Assembly (NCBI GenBank): GCA_033782935.1
Contig: JAWQEG010001538.1
Coordinates: forward strand, 310,001-374,000
Source: Petrolisthes cinctipes
Taxonomy: Eukaryota > Arthropoda > Malacostraca > Decapoda > Porcellanidae
Reading direction: 5' to 3'
Length of the DNA: 64,000 nt
Both the position numbers and the translations under genes were made by a program. Shown here in pieces: positions 37,967 through 48,730 of this stretch. Under the pieces are notes generated by a model. It was not told the origin of the DNA, did not search any database, and saw only the letters and a list, made by a program, of their open reading frames with translations. Positions within the stretch are counted from its first letter, which is position 1. Every line of letters starts with the position of its first letter.

Positions 37967-38635
37967 ATGCATATCGTGTTTGATTAGTAATATTTTGATT
38001 ACAAGCAAATGGAGATTTTACATCATTTGGAGACTTAAATGCAAATAAACATGCAGGACAAACATATAAATGAAGATATGCAACATGGCACTTGAGGAAT
38101 TGTGTGTCACTGATGACATCATCACTAGGAATAATACTTATTGGATGAAAATCGAATATTAAAGGATTACTTCCATTTTTATTGGGAATTGTTGAAGTGC
38201 GTAGCTTGTGAATAACATTTTACCTTTTATGGGAATAAAATTGATGATATGATCTTGTATTAATATACTACGCAAGACTGTATAATAATATTTCAAGTAG
38301 GTATAAAAGATAATAAGTAAGATGATATTTCATCAATGATTATACCATTGCCTTTCGTAGCTGTTGGAGTGGTAATAATTGTGAGTTGATCTTACCTTAC
38401 TCGCAGTAAATACTCTCTTAATAAATGGTTGTCATTCCTCTCTAAGTTCCTCTACCTGCAATTCATTTTCCTGCTAACTCACAGAAATAAATAGAAGCCT
38501 AAAAATATGATGTGATTATTCCATATATGTAGTTCCTCTCTTTTGTTGGTCATGTAAAGTTATATAAATCGTATTTAATTTCTGTGCAATGATTTGCACT
38601 CTAATACAGTGTATACCTGTTACTCTATCTTACCT
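37967..38635. other. No supported gene
   Basis: AT-rich sequence; short minus-strand frames might be the decayed end of the third frame of gypsy element F, but I see no motif that proves it. Confidence 0.35.
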
Positions 38636-39197
38636 TGATTGGCAACGGCTTGTCCCGCAACCTTTTACGTATGGAATAATGCTTGTATACCACTACCTAA
38701 GCAGTACCAAATAGTGCTCATGAAATTTCACTTAAAAATTATCTAAATCACGCTCTGGGCTGTGATGATGGCTCTAAGCCATTATATTTTTTGTATAATA
38801 AGCGAGCAATATTACCTGAGTCGCTGAATTCATTCCTAGGGCGCCCAATAGTGAAAGGACATTACAGAAGATAATGCATTTAAATTGGTAAAATCATTTG
38901 TGTGATACCTGTCAAACAAAACTAGTGTATCACTAAATACCGGTACCTGTAACCACTGCTCAATGGCAGAAAATTTATGTAATAATTCAAATATATCCTG
39001 TAAAGAAATAGTGATCATATCGTTCATCACCAATATATTATTTATTTTCCTTTTCTTTTCAACTGTTTGATAAAATTGTAAACGAGAGCTCTCGGATTTA
39101 AGACGTCACCTTTATCTGCGTTATGTACTTCATCGGAGCTTGTAGCCGCGGCAAGTATAGACATGAAAACCGTTATATAGGTTGATTTGGGCCACAT
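38636..39197 (-). pseudogene. Possible third frame (envelope-like) of gypsy element F
   Basis: Downstream of the integrase remnant, an ATG at 39197 opens with a signal-peptide-like sequence (MWPKSTYITVFMSILAAAT) followed by a hydrophilic chain, a frameshift near 39060 and a further 65-residue frame rich in hydrophobic heptads (LQDIFELLHKFSAIEQWL). Position after integrase plus a signal peptide fits the envelope-like ORF3 of some Ty3/gypsy elements. No fusion peptide or membrane anchor was recognised, so the identity is only suggested. Confidence 0.35.
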
Positions 39198-39199
39198 CT

Positions 39200-42101
39200 G
39201 TAAGAAGAAATATTATATTTCATTGGAAACTGATCGGAGTTTTTGTTTGTAATTGTTTATATTATTACCATCAATAGTAGGGATAATATTACTAAGAAGA
39301 GGAAATTGTTGATGTTTCAGAGATATTGATTGGTTTTATTTTGGATGTTGGGTTTTGCGCACTTTTTACCAATCTCTTTATTCTCTTTACATAAACAATA
39401 TCACCCGCCTGATAAAATTATGCGGTATTATAAGTGTATTACCTACTAAAGATATGACTGTGTGAAGTTTCGATCGGGTACCCGTACTATTATGTTTACC
39501 TGGAGTGAACATTTGAGTTATTTGCTTAGTATGTCGGCGATTACGCATTTTATTCCTGCAAGCCTATAATTTGTTTTGTTATGTCGGCGATCACGCATTA
39601 TTTCCCTGCAAGCCTATAAATTGTGTTGTACATCATGATGAAATTGTTGAAATGCAACTCACTGTCGTTCAGCGTAGTTGTCCATGTTGTAGCATGGCTT
39701 CTGTGTGGCACTTATTGTATCATATGGAGGACGTATCCATACGCCATAATATTATTATTATACTATTTCAGGTGGAGTTTTTCCCTTTATTTCCGTGTTT
39801 TGTAGTGTTTATTGACCGTCATATCGATGCAGTCTTCCCATGTGGAGGGATTTTCATTGTTTCTGTACCACGAAGTACTTCTAGTATTTTACGGTTTTGC
39901 CGTTTTATTAACCCATTAGATGCTGGGAGATATGTTAATACAAACGTTTGCTTAATACAGTAGAAGTCAGATACCTTTTATAATATCGGGACATGTATAT
40001 GGGCATATGAATTTGGTTTTTATATATATGTGCACTTACTTTTTCTGTTTTTATCGTAGTGGTGACGCCACTAGATATCTAGAAAATGGTTAACCATAGG
40101 TAATAACTTATTTGCGGCCTGATTCGAAATTAGTAAGGAAAGTAGATCTATTCCTACTATGTCCCATGATTCGTCCAGGATTAGGGATTCCCGTCATGGA
40201 ACAGATGTCCAAATGGATGGCCTTTATTTGCATTGCATGTTTCGCACTGAGCGATATATGTGTTTCATCATCTACCCTTAGTTTATGCTAATAGCATAAT
40301 GTATGGAGAGTGGTTAAGTACCTATCTCTCCCAGGATGTCCTGCTGCATTATGATATAAGGGTAATTAATACTGAGGGAATTATTATTCGTTGTATCACT
40401 ATTTGATTGGTTTGTACGTCACGTTTCCTTAGTTTTCTGTAAATAATATCACCATGAAGAGAAAAGATATTTAAGTGACTGGGTAATTCTGGTCCATTAT
40501 TTTCATCCTCAGGGTTTAATGAATATCATATTACATTTATCATAGAATCCGTTTGCTAATGTTTACGAACCTCATTAAGGTCAAAGTCCATGGGTGCCCT
40601 CGGAACTAAAGGACAAGATGACTGTTTAAGGGATCTACTACTTTATTTAATCGTCCTGGAAGGTAGTTAATATCAATATGCGGGAGAAATGCCTGAATTG
40701 TTAGATATTATCTGGCTAATTTTCCCTTTAAGGTTTGAAGTTATAGTAAGCCAAGGATCGTTTGATAATTCGCGAAAACTTGTAAAGGATAGCCTAATAC
40801 GATTTTCCTAAAGTACGAAGTGCCTATAATATTGCTCAAGTTTCCTGTTTTGTTGCAGAGTAACGAGTTCCCTGTGCATTTAATATTCTCGAAGCATTAG
40901 CACATACCTGACATAGACCCATAGCTATCTCTTACATAAGTACAGCGCCTTAGCCTACTGAAGAAGCATCTGTACACGTGATATAAGTTAATGAATATTT
41001 GGGAACGCAAGAATTGAAGCTGACATTAATTAACCTTTAATAATTCAAAGCTCAACTATTTTTTCTGGAATCCATACAAAATCTCGAGTTGATTATTTAG
41101 GTGTTTAGCTACTTGGGAAAAATGCTGTACAAAGATTCTATAATAAGAACATAAACCCAAGAATTATTTTACGTTAGTAGCATTTATTTGGAATAGTGAA
41201 TACTCTCATTGCTCGTATTTTATCAGATTGTGTATGGAGCACAGTGGCGGTTAATGTATAACCTAAAATTATAATTTTCTGGTGACTATCTATTTATACC
41301 CTTCGGTTAGAACCGATACAATATTTCCCTGTGGTAATTGATCTAACTTCCATCTGTACAGATCACATAGATATGTTCCTTTCTTTACATAAATATTGGT
41401 AGATGTTTTATTAATATCAGTTACATTTTCACTGTTTACATTAGTTAAAGTAAATTAATCCCTAGTTATATATTATTTTACTGGTTCTCTTGAGAATAGA
41501 ACGGTAGTATGTGGCTGTACATGAGATGGAAGCTTTATCTTCAATTTATGGACGAAATTTGGAGTTAATATAATATTATATGCAGCAATGGCCTTTATGA
41601 TAATGGAGTCGTTTCCCTCATGTTCAATACGTATAGGGTTAACATTACATGGACTTATATATTGACCTGGACAATCCTGTATTGGAATACATTAATTCCT
41701 AAAATGTATTAATTTATGTTTAGGGTTAATTATTATGGTTTGTTTGATAAGGTATGATAAACCTAGTTTATAATTTCGTATTATATAAAATTCAATATGT
41801 ATATCGTTAGTTCCCCTGTCTAACCGTACAGGAAGGGTTAGTGTCCCTAATACCTGTAATTTATTGCCTGTCATGGTTGACAGTTCTATGTCACCTGTTC
41901 AATCTTGGGTTATAAATGCCGCTGGGGACCTAATTTGCACAATATGTTAAAGGAATTATCCGATAACAAGGAAACTGCCGCGCCTGTGTCTATCATTAAG
42001 TGGGTGTTACTATGTGATATGAGGACAGGGAATTATAGTACATTATTGGTAAATGCGACGACAGGACCTTCAGTTTTATTTTCGGGACGTTTGATGCTAG
42101 T
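39200..42101 (-). pseudogene. Ty3/gypsy element F pol: protease, RT tail, RNase H, integrase remnants
   Basis: In minus-strand order: an aspartic protease motif LMIDTGAAVSLL (about 41935-42000), spacer, then near 41150-41100 the connection segment FLGLCSYYRIFVQHF that normally follows the RT palm. RNase H landmarks follow (TDAS near 40970; RYSATKQE near 40860). Next come a zinc-finger piece (CETCNANKGHPFG near 40230), integrase core pieces (NGLIKRQNRKILEVLR near 39920) and a basic segment AGDIVYVKR near 39390. Dozens of stops and shifts. The RT palm with YxDD is missing altogether. An imperfect 50-bp tandem duplication lies at 39530-39628. Confidence 0.65.
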
Positions 42102-42890
42102 CTAATATTGTGGCGCTCTCGTTTCATACATCATGTTTCGATTGTGCAAGTCCCGTTTCATTCTGTTAAGGATCATGCATTCATCTAAGGAATGCGAATT
42201 TGACTCATGTAAATGACAGTATTTATGATTACTTTTCCCTTGATAATTTCCCTTAGCATAATGTAAGTTAAAACATTCACTGGTAATATGATTATTTTCG
42301 TTACAGTGTTTGCACCGTTTTTCCTGTGATTCCCCTTGAGTAGGTGTGGCATCAAAATTAAAAATCTTCGTACCCATGGATTGAGTAATCTGTAATGCAT
42401 GATGTATGATACGAGATTCCTTCGAATTTAAAGTTAGAGACCCTGATAATGCAAGTGCTTTTGCTGATTCACTTGTATTTATATTTTCTGCCTTTGTTTT
42501 AATCATTCTCTGAACCCATGATAATGAATTATGTATTTGACCATCCCCCAAAACATCAATAAGTGACTGTCTGAATGTAGCATATGACGTTAAATTCTCT
42601 GGATCAGAAAAAGCACTTGTAGTTAACATATAACTGGCTGGACTATCTGGTGCAATATGCTCTCTCACGAATCTTACCTTATGTGCGTCCTGCTCTATAT
42701 TCGCTTGGTAAAACACATCCTCCAAATGACGCAAGAAGAGATGAATCACATATCTTGGATTATCTCCCATATAATATTGTAAATAATTGTGGGCGGGTAA
42801 GATTGTAATTTTTTGCATAGAAGAGGTAGTGGGGCCAGAAGAAGTTGTATGAAGAGCAGAGACAGTAGGAGATTGTGGAGGAGTAGCCAT
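42102..42890 (-). CDS. Gag protein of gypsy element F
   Basis: An intact 262-residue frame starting MATPPQSPT. The first 40 residues are Ser/Thr/Pro-rich. The middle is a helical capsid-like domain (RHLEDVFYQANIEQDAHKVR ... ASYMLT ... YATFRQSLIDVLG), the pattern of Ty3-type Gag. The C-terminal third has a CCHC zinc knuckle CKHCNENNHITSEC and a second, altered knuckle CHLHESNSHSLDEC in which the second Cys is His. It would package element RNA into particles. It lies immediately upstream of the protease remnant on the same strand, in the usual gag-pol order. It is the only intact frame of this element, surprising beside so decayed a pol; it could be chance or later retention. Confidence 0.75.
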   Translation of the reverse strand: MATPPQSPTVSALHTTSSGPTTSSMQKITILPAHNYLQYYMGDNPRYVIHLFLRHLEDVFYQANIEQDAHKVRFVREHIAPDSPASYMLTTSAFSDPENLTSYATFRQSLIDVLGDGQIHNSLSWVQRMIKTKAENINTSESAKALALSGSLTLNSKESRIIHHALQITQSMGTKIFNFDATPTQGESQEKRCKHCNENNHITSECFNLHYAKGNYQGKSNHKYCHLHESNSHSLDECMILNRMKRDLHNRNMMYETRAPQY

Positions 42891-42892
42891 TG

Positions 42893-43960
42893 TTGAAGAA
42901 AATACAGGTTAATATAGTATACCAGATCAAGTGTTTAATGGGGGTAAGGTTGGAGAAGCAGAAAATGTACTCGAATGTGTTGGCACCACAAACGAGACTT
43001 AGGGAGGCAGGTGAATCTAGCTCGGAGGCTAATGAATTATTATCAAGGATATTCGAAGTTAGTTGTGATACCTTTGGATTGATGGGGGAGAATATCTTTA
43101 CTTTGTTTTAATTTGGCACTTCTTTTCTTTCTTTTTTTTCTTTCTTTCTGAGCTGTTAATGAGGAACCTAATTCTTTACTAACATGTTCGTGGACAAGTG
43201 AAAAATAATGTAATGTAACATATAATGTGTACCTACTTTTTGTTGACTGTAGTTGCAACGACGATGACGACGAGTTGAAGTCTAGTTGGGGTGTTGTCTG
43301 ACGATGTGGTGAAGAGGCGAAGCGATGATTAGTTAGCTCGCACACTAACACACTAACAGTCGTTATTGGAGTGAAGATGATGAACGTTGACTTGCCGTTA
43401 CGAGAGAATTTACGTAACGAGGCGTCAGCGTGAAGGTAATGGCGTTTTCCTGACGAGAGAATTTACGCAGGGACGCCGATATGGTAGTGATGAAGGGATG
43501 ATTGTTTGTTGTGAAGTAGATGAGATCCCCTTGTAGGTCGAGTTGCAGTTATGTTGAAACATGTGCCTCTTGTTGGTGAAGAATTTGTGGTTTATCTTCC
43601 TCGTTAGAGGTCGTAAGATTGTACCCACAGAAGAAATTACTTGAGAGAATTTACAAGTAGATTCCTTCAACTTGTCCTTGAACTATGTTAGTCACTGTAC
43701 TCCCGTGAAGTCTTTACCTTGCAATTTGTTTTGTTGCAAAAACACCGTTGCCATCAAATGTACCAGTCCTCTAAGGCTTTAACTCGTTCAGGATCTGATA
43801 CAGTACCTTGTTCTGGAGTTGTAGTAGTACTTGTTGTTGTTGTATTAGGTAGCGAGTTCGGCGTTGTGGTGTTCTTGGGTAATTGACTTAGGTAATTGAA
43901 GAAGAGCCAAAATATTGACCAGTGCCCCCAGGTAGCAGAACTGGGAACACAGGAGAATGA
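42893..43960. other. Probable leader or LTR region of gypsy element F
   Basis: No gene. The motif GAGAGAATTTAC occurs three times (about 43402, 43458, 43634). By position this should contain the 5' LTR or leader of element F, but I could not find its borders or a primer-binding site. Confidence 0.35.
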
Positions 43961-43963
43961 CAG

Positions 43964-46560
43964 TCAATCCAATGGTGAAGACTTGCATAGCTTCAGTAGG
44001 GCGGCAGGTAAATATTCTGCTCTAATCTGGCGAAACAATAATGCCACAGTGAGAGGAAACCACAGAGAATGAGCCAAGAAATAATTGGAGATCCCTTGGC
44101 GAGATAGAATGGATACAAATATCATCAGCATAAAGGTAAAATGTTGCCAGTGAGTGACAGTTAATGGGACAATGTGAAACACACTCAACACTGTATGAAA
44201 CACAATAAAATAGGATATATCACAAAGATGATGAATAGCCTAGCGACCTCTCCACCGAATATCCTGAGTCAGCTGCAGCTATGGTTGCGTAAGTCGATGG
44301 GTAGGGGCACAGGAAGCGAGTGCATCTTGTATGTGGATGGTAACACTGGCTGGGGTAGATTTTTTCGACCATGCATCGATAAGTTGTTAGACGTAGGCAG
44401 CGGGAGTATGGCAGACGTCTTCTTAACAACCCAACAGCTGAGGTACCACATGGATGCCACATTCGTTTGCTGGTTGATGCTGTCTGTGAACCGCTGCCAG
44501 GACTCAGTATGAATACACTGCTGCAGAGCGACTGAAGCATCCCTGGACATCTGATAATGATGCAGCAGGTCAGGAGCTGTGTTGGCTTAAACAAAAAGTC
44601 ATCACTTTCAGCCTCCACCGTCGCCTCCTGTATACATACATCAAGCATCCAGGAGTGCGTAGTATGACAAGATTGGAGGTGTGGCCGAGAGACATTTAGC
44701 CTGTAAAAGTCATGAGTGGCAGATACAAGAACGGAGTATAACTGATCAAGTGAATAAAGGCCATGAATAGGGAACACATGGGCCATAAATGAAATGTACA
44801 TCGGGCAATATTTAGGGGGCACAGCATTACATACACAGGTGGCAGGAGCAGTAGATCCAGCAGGTAGAGAGTAATGAAGCCGAAGTGCGATGTGATCAGA
44901 TAATAAAGCTGGCACCGAGGAGCACTGGGCCTGAGATGCTGTCAGGCCAAACGTGAGGACAGAGAATGCTATGTGGCAAGGTGCTATGTATGTAAGTCAA
45001 AGAGACTATTCCTACCCAGACGGATATATGGAACACAACCTGCAAGGGGAGGAGCTCACCCAGTTGCAAGAGGCCATCCAGGAAATGCTTCCTGCAGAAA
45101 AATAATATTGGGAGTTGAGTTAGCTTAGCGTAACTTGTGATACTACAGACATTACAGGAGATGATATCTAGCTGGGAATATATAGCAAACCCTGTATTTG
45201 GATGTAGACTTCTGGGGAGTGGGGGCAGATGAGTGACCTGGAAAAGGTCGGATAGCTTCTCATGACGAGAGGCAATTGTATCCATCTTTTCGGTTAAGGT
45301 GATGACAGTTGAGATGGCGTCTTGCTAAACCTTAACCAAGGTGGAAAATTTGGAATCAGTAGTGAACTGAGCTGCAACCAGTTAATCAATCCTGAATTAA
45401 AGGGTGGTGAAGCTGTTCTCGAGGGCCATACAACGTGTCATGAGGAAAGCGGGAATGGGTTGGTGGGAGAAGCAGACTGGGGAGATAATGGTGGTGGTTG
45501 CAGTGAAGATGGCATGACAGTAGAGATAAGAGCCTGGCTCTGGCATCAATCACATCCATATCACACATTAACTCCCAGCTGAGGGCATCATAGACACTTC
45601 CATCGAAACACGTCCTCAAGATGGAGGCTCAAAGGTGGAGGCAGCAGGACGTGACGGTTCATTCCTGGCAGGACACGTCCTGGAGTTATGGTCGGCTCCA
45701 CGCTTCGGTGAGACTGAACAGTACCAGGAGACAACTCCCCTGCACCTGTAGCACCAAGGCTGGTCATTATAAAGTTTCTGCACCTCACATGGTGGAAGTC
45801 ATGAGAGGAAATTGAAAGAAATTTCATGTGGAAGTGGTTGGGAAGACTCCATACAAAAACAATACGGTTAGTGGGGGATCCATCCTGGATAAAACGACGG
45901 GCAGAGTACACACCAGGGTGTCCCTTGGCAAAGACCTGGGTCAATATCGACTGGAAAACGTGTGAGGATGTAGCAGGGGAATTTACGAGGCCTCTCTGGT
46001 GAGTCGAGGAATGAGAGGCAGAGACAAAAATTCACCAGCCTTGACTCTGTCGATGATGAACTGACACTTTCTGGAGATATAGACAAACCAGGAGGTGATG
46101 GCAGCCATCTTGACATCAGCCCACTCATTATGCAGTTAGGAGGCCCTGTTGATAGCAGACAGCCACCACAGCTTTGTGTCTGTGGATGGGTTTCCAGTGA
46201 AGGAAAGCTTGACATATGTGTCTTTAGGGGCAAAAGCAGGAAGGTCAGATGAGGGCCGGAAGTGGTCAGGGTGAGAACCACCAGGGCAAGGCAGAGAAGG
46301 TATGTCATATACAGCTTCACAGTCTTGGCCGCCGAAGGGAAACAGTCCACATTATTAGAAGCTTTTAATTCAGACATAGCGTCAAGATGTCGCTTGGTAG
46401 AGGTGAAAGATGGCTGCAACCCAAGCAGTGGTGTGACCGAGGACAGAGGGAGAGGGTTGTTGTACGAGGGTAGTTTAGGTCAGTGGTGTTCTACAAAAGA
46501 CTCATCTTCCTCCAACATGGCTAAGATGTCCTCCAAATAGGAAGCTGCATCCGACGCCGA
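43964..46560 (-). pseudogene. Decayed long coding region, possibly envelope-like
   Basis: Successive minus-strand frames (46419-45868, 45619-45386, 45285-44896, 44915-44220, 44203-43964) read on in shifting frames as one degraded protein of roughly 800 residues. Visible features are an acidic N-terminal piece, a probable heptad-repeat stretch near 45350-45240 (TLTEKMDTIASRHEKL), several cysteines, and hydrophobic segments near the end (FTFMLMIFVSIL; SLWFPLTVALLF). A coiled coil followed by a C-terminal membrane segment, downstream of an integrase fragment at 47.8 kb on the same strand, would fit an envelope-like third frame of an LTR element. I do not recognise the family and the call is tentative. 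Confidence 0.35.
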
Positions 46561-47004
46561 CCTCTCCATCAAGCCAGGCAAGGCCTCGATGGGAAACAGC
46601 AAGTAACTGAACAAGCAATGACCATCTCAGGACCTGTCAGCCAGGGAAAAACACACACACACATGGAACCACAAAAGAACAAAACTCAAGAGTTTTGCAG
46701 AAACAACAACACACAAACAACAACACACAACCAACAACGCAGAGGCAACAACGAAGGGCAGAAGGCCATAGAATGTCCAAACACCACCAAGGTTGGGCCA
46801 AGACTGATCACAAGGTACGTGTGCCAGAGTCTTTATTGCATCAGCATGCGACCGTACGCAGTGAAGTAACTAGCTTTCGTGTTTAGGGCACGTATTCAAT
46901 CTTAAGCTAAAATTTTCTTTGTAAGTGTTCATTCATTCCAAGGACTAGGACAAAGCTCTGTTTCGATATAATATCAACTCATACTAATAAAATAGTAAAA
47001 CCTT

Positions 47005-47345
47005 GTAGGGGAGGGAAGGTGGCCGAGTGGTTAGTGTTCTGGACTCATAACCTAGAGGTCGGGAGATCGATCTTCTCAGGTGAGGGCCTGAGAATATTTA
47101 CTCTTCCAATTTGAGTTTGAAGCACTAACTATAAGGCCACCGAACGTCGTAAAACACCCTCGCTGGTACCATAACAGCTGCAGTATAAGGGAATAACCCT
47201 CACTTCCCTCCCTCTGTTGCTGGGTACCAGTTCGGAAGTCGTGACGTGTGTGTATGAGCAGCAGTTGACCTGGGCCACGGTAACGGGCTTGATTAAGCTT
47301 ATGTCCAGTGTCGGAACATATGAGTCTAAGACACTATGGTGAGTA
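47005..47345 (+). mobile_element. tRNA-derived SINE
   Basis: The head is tRNA-like: A box TGGCCGAGTGG (47020-47030), an anticodon-arm-like segment with CAT (TCTGGACTCATAACCTAGA), and a B box GATCGATCT (47065-47073) close to the GWTCRANNC consensus. About 270 bases of unrelated body follow, typical of a SINE rather than a functional tRNA. It separates the integrase fragment from the coding remnant at 43964-46560. Confidence 0.75.
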
Positions 47346-47812
47346 ACCCACTCACTCTTTTCAATTCATCAACAAATGTCTCACTTGTATGAACTGCCCA
47401 ATCCATTTACATGCCGATTATTCTAGTCTACCAGGGTGAATAACCTTCCCTCCCTACAACTTTTCACCACCTTACATAATGATGCTGATACAGGTTGTTT
47501 TCAGTTCCTCCGAAATGTGGTTCCATCTCCTTTTAATTAACTATTTCCAATCTTATGACTTACCGGATACCATTCTTTATATTGCAAAATTCATCTTGAC
47601 TTAGTTCACAGATGTTAATTTCTCTCTTAACCCTTTGTCACGACTAGGGTTTCGTGGGGAGTACCCCAAGCTTTCCTGCCTAGCCCCCCTTAACGCATAA
47701 AGCATTATCTGGATTCCCTCATCCCAACCACTTTGAAACTCCAGACAGTACTTAGTTACGTGTTTTTTATAGTCTGGTGGAACCTCTCTATGCAGCCTTG
47801 GCTCTGCGGGTG
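47346..47812 (-). pseudogene. gypsy-type integrase fragment
   Basis: Minus strand from 47812: the motif PQSQGCIERFHQTIKN, then in a shifted frame KYCLEF and WDEGIQIML, then YALRGARQESLGYSP, the end of a Ty3/gypsy-type integrase core, fading by about 47570. The upstream part of the integrase is cut off exactly where the LTR-like repeat starts (TGTCACGG at 47813), so the gene was split by that insertion. Confidence 0.75.
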
Positions 47813-48105
47813 TGTCACGGTGAATTAAGATTTTATATTATTATAATTATTTAATTAAGTAAGTAATGGAACTTACCTTACCCGGCTTATTCGTGGACTT
47901 TCGTTGTTTTGGCTCAACGAACGTCTGCAGAGGTTAATTATCCCCTTATCATCTCAATCCCGTCAACAAATATTTATTTACGTGGGTTCTTTCGATGTAT
48001 ATGCAATCACAACAGTAACAACAGAATTGAAGGTGTATGAAACAACCAGTTACAATTTCTTTACTATATTTATTAAAAATCATGTTTATTTTAAGTTTCG
48101 AGCTT
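47813..48105. repeat. Second copy of the LTR-like repeat (5' part)
   Basis: Starts TGTCACGG and follows the first 290 bases of the insertion at 2774 (CTTATTCGTGGACTTTCGTTG; CTTTACTATATTTATT). It then gives way to the AT-rich tail of the Jockey-like LINE, which presumably inserted into it. I did not find the far end. Confidence 0.65.
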
Positions 48106-48360
48106 AATATTCTATTTCTTTTTCACTGCCTATCTATTCAATATGCTTATTTGCCACCGTCTATCTATTTATTTGTTTTCTTGTCACCGTCTATTTCTTA
48201 ATTTTATTCTCTCTCACTCTCCAATTTTCCCTCTCTCATTCTATATTATTTATTATTCATTACTCTTATTTTTTGTCATTACCACTTTATTTTTCTATTT
48301 ATTTTATTTTTTACTTATTTTTTAATCTTTTATTAACATATTTTTGGTTTTATTCTAAAG

Positions 48361-48532
48361 AGGCACTTTTTTTTTTTTTTTTTTTGTCTCGGGTACATCT
48401 CATCTTTTTATTATATCTATTTAAATATATATTTAAATATTTTATTTTTATTCGTTTATTTATTTATTCTTGGAGGGCCAGTTCACTTTTTTGTTTCCTA
48501 GTTACTCCTCACCTTTTTATTTTATTTCTTTA

Positions 48533-48584
<52 letters not shown>

Positions 48585-48660
48585 TGTATTTTATTTTTAT
48601 TTTTTGAGGGCCAGTTCACTTTTCTTGTGTCCCAGTTACACCTCATCTTTTTTTTTTTAA
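48361..48660 (-). repeat. Repeated tail of the Jockey-like LINE
   Basis: On the minus strand, three units of the form GATGAGGTGTAACTGGGAC...GTGAACTGGCCCTC are found (48606-48648, 48472-48515, and a diverged one at 48361-48408). They are separated by A-rich or (ATA)n stretches. They follow an A run next to the 3' end of ORF2. Confidence 0.7.
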
Positions 48661-48730
48661 TAATAATAGTATATACACAGTTTTGTCTCTGTCCACATAA
48701 AATCTTTTAGCTAAGTTATATTATTCATTG

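Noticed and set aside
47015..47090. Functional tRNA gene
   Set aside because: No acceptor-stem closure was found and the head is followed by a SINE-type body; the B box also deviates.
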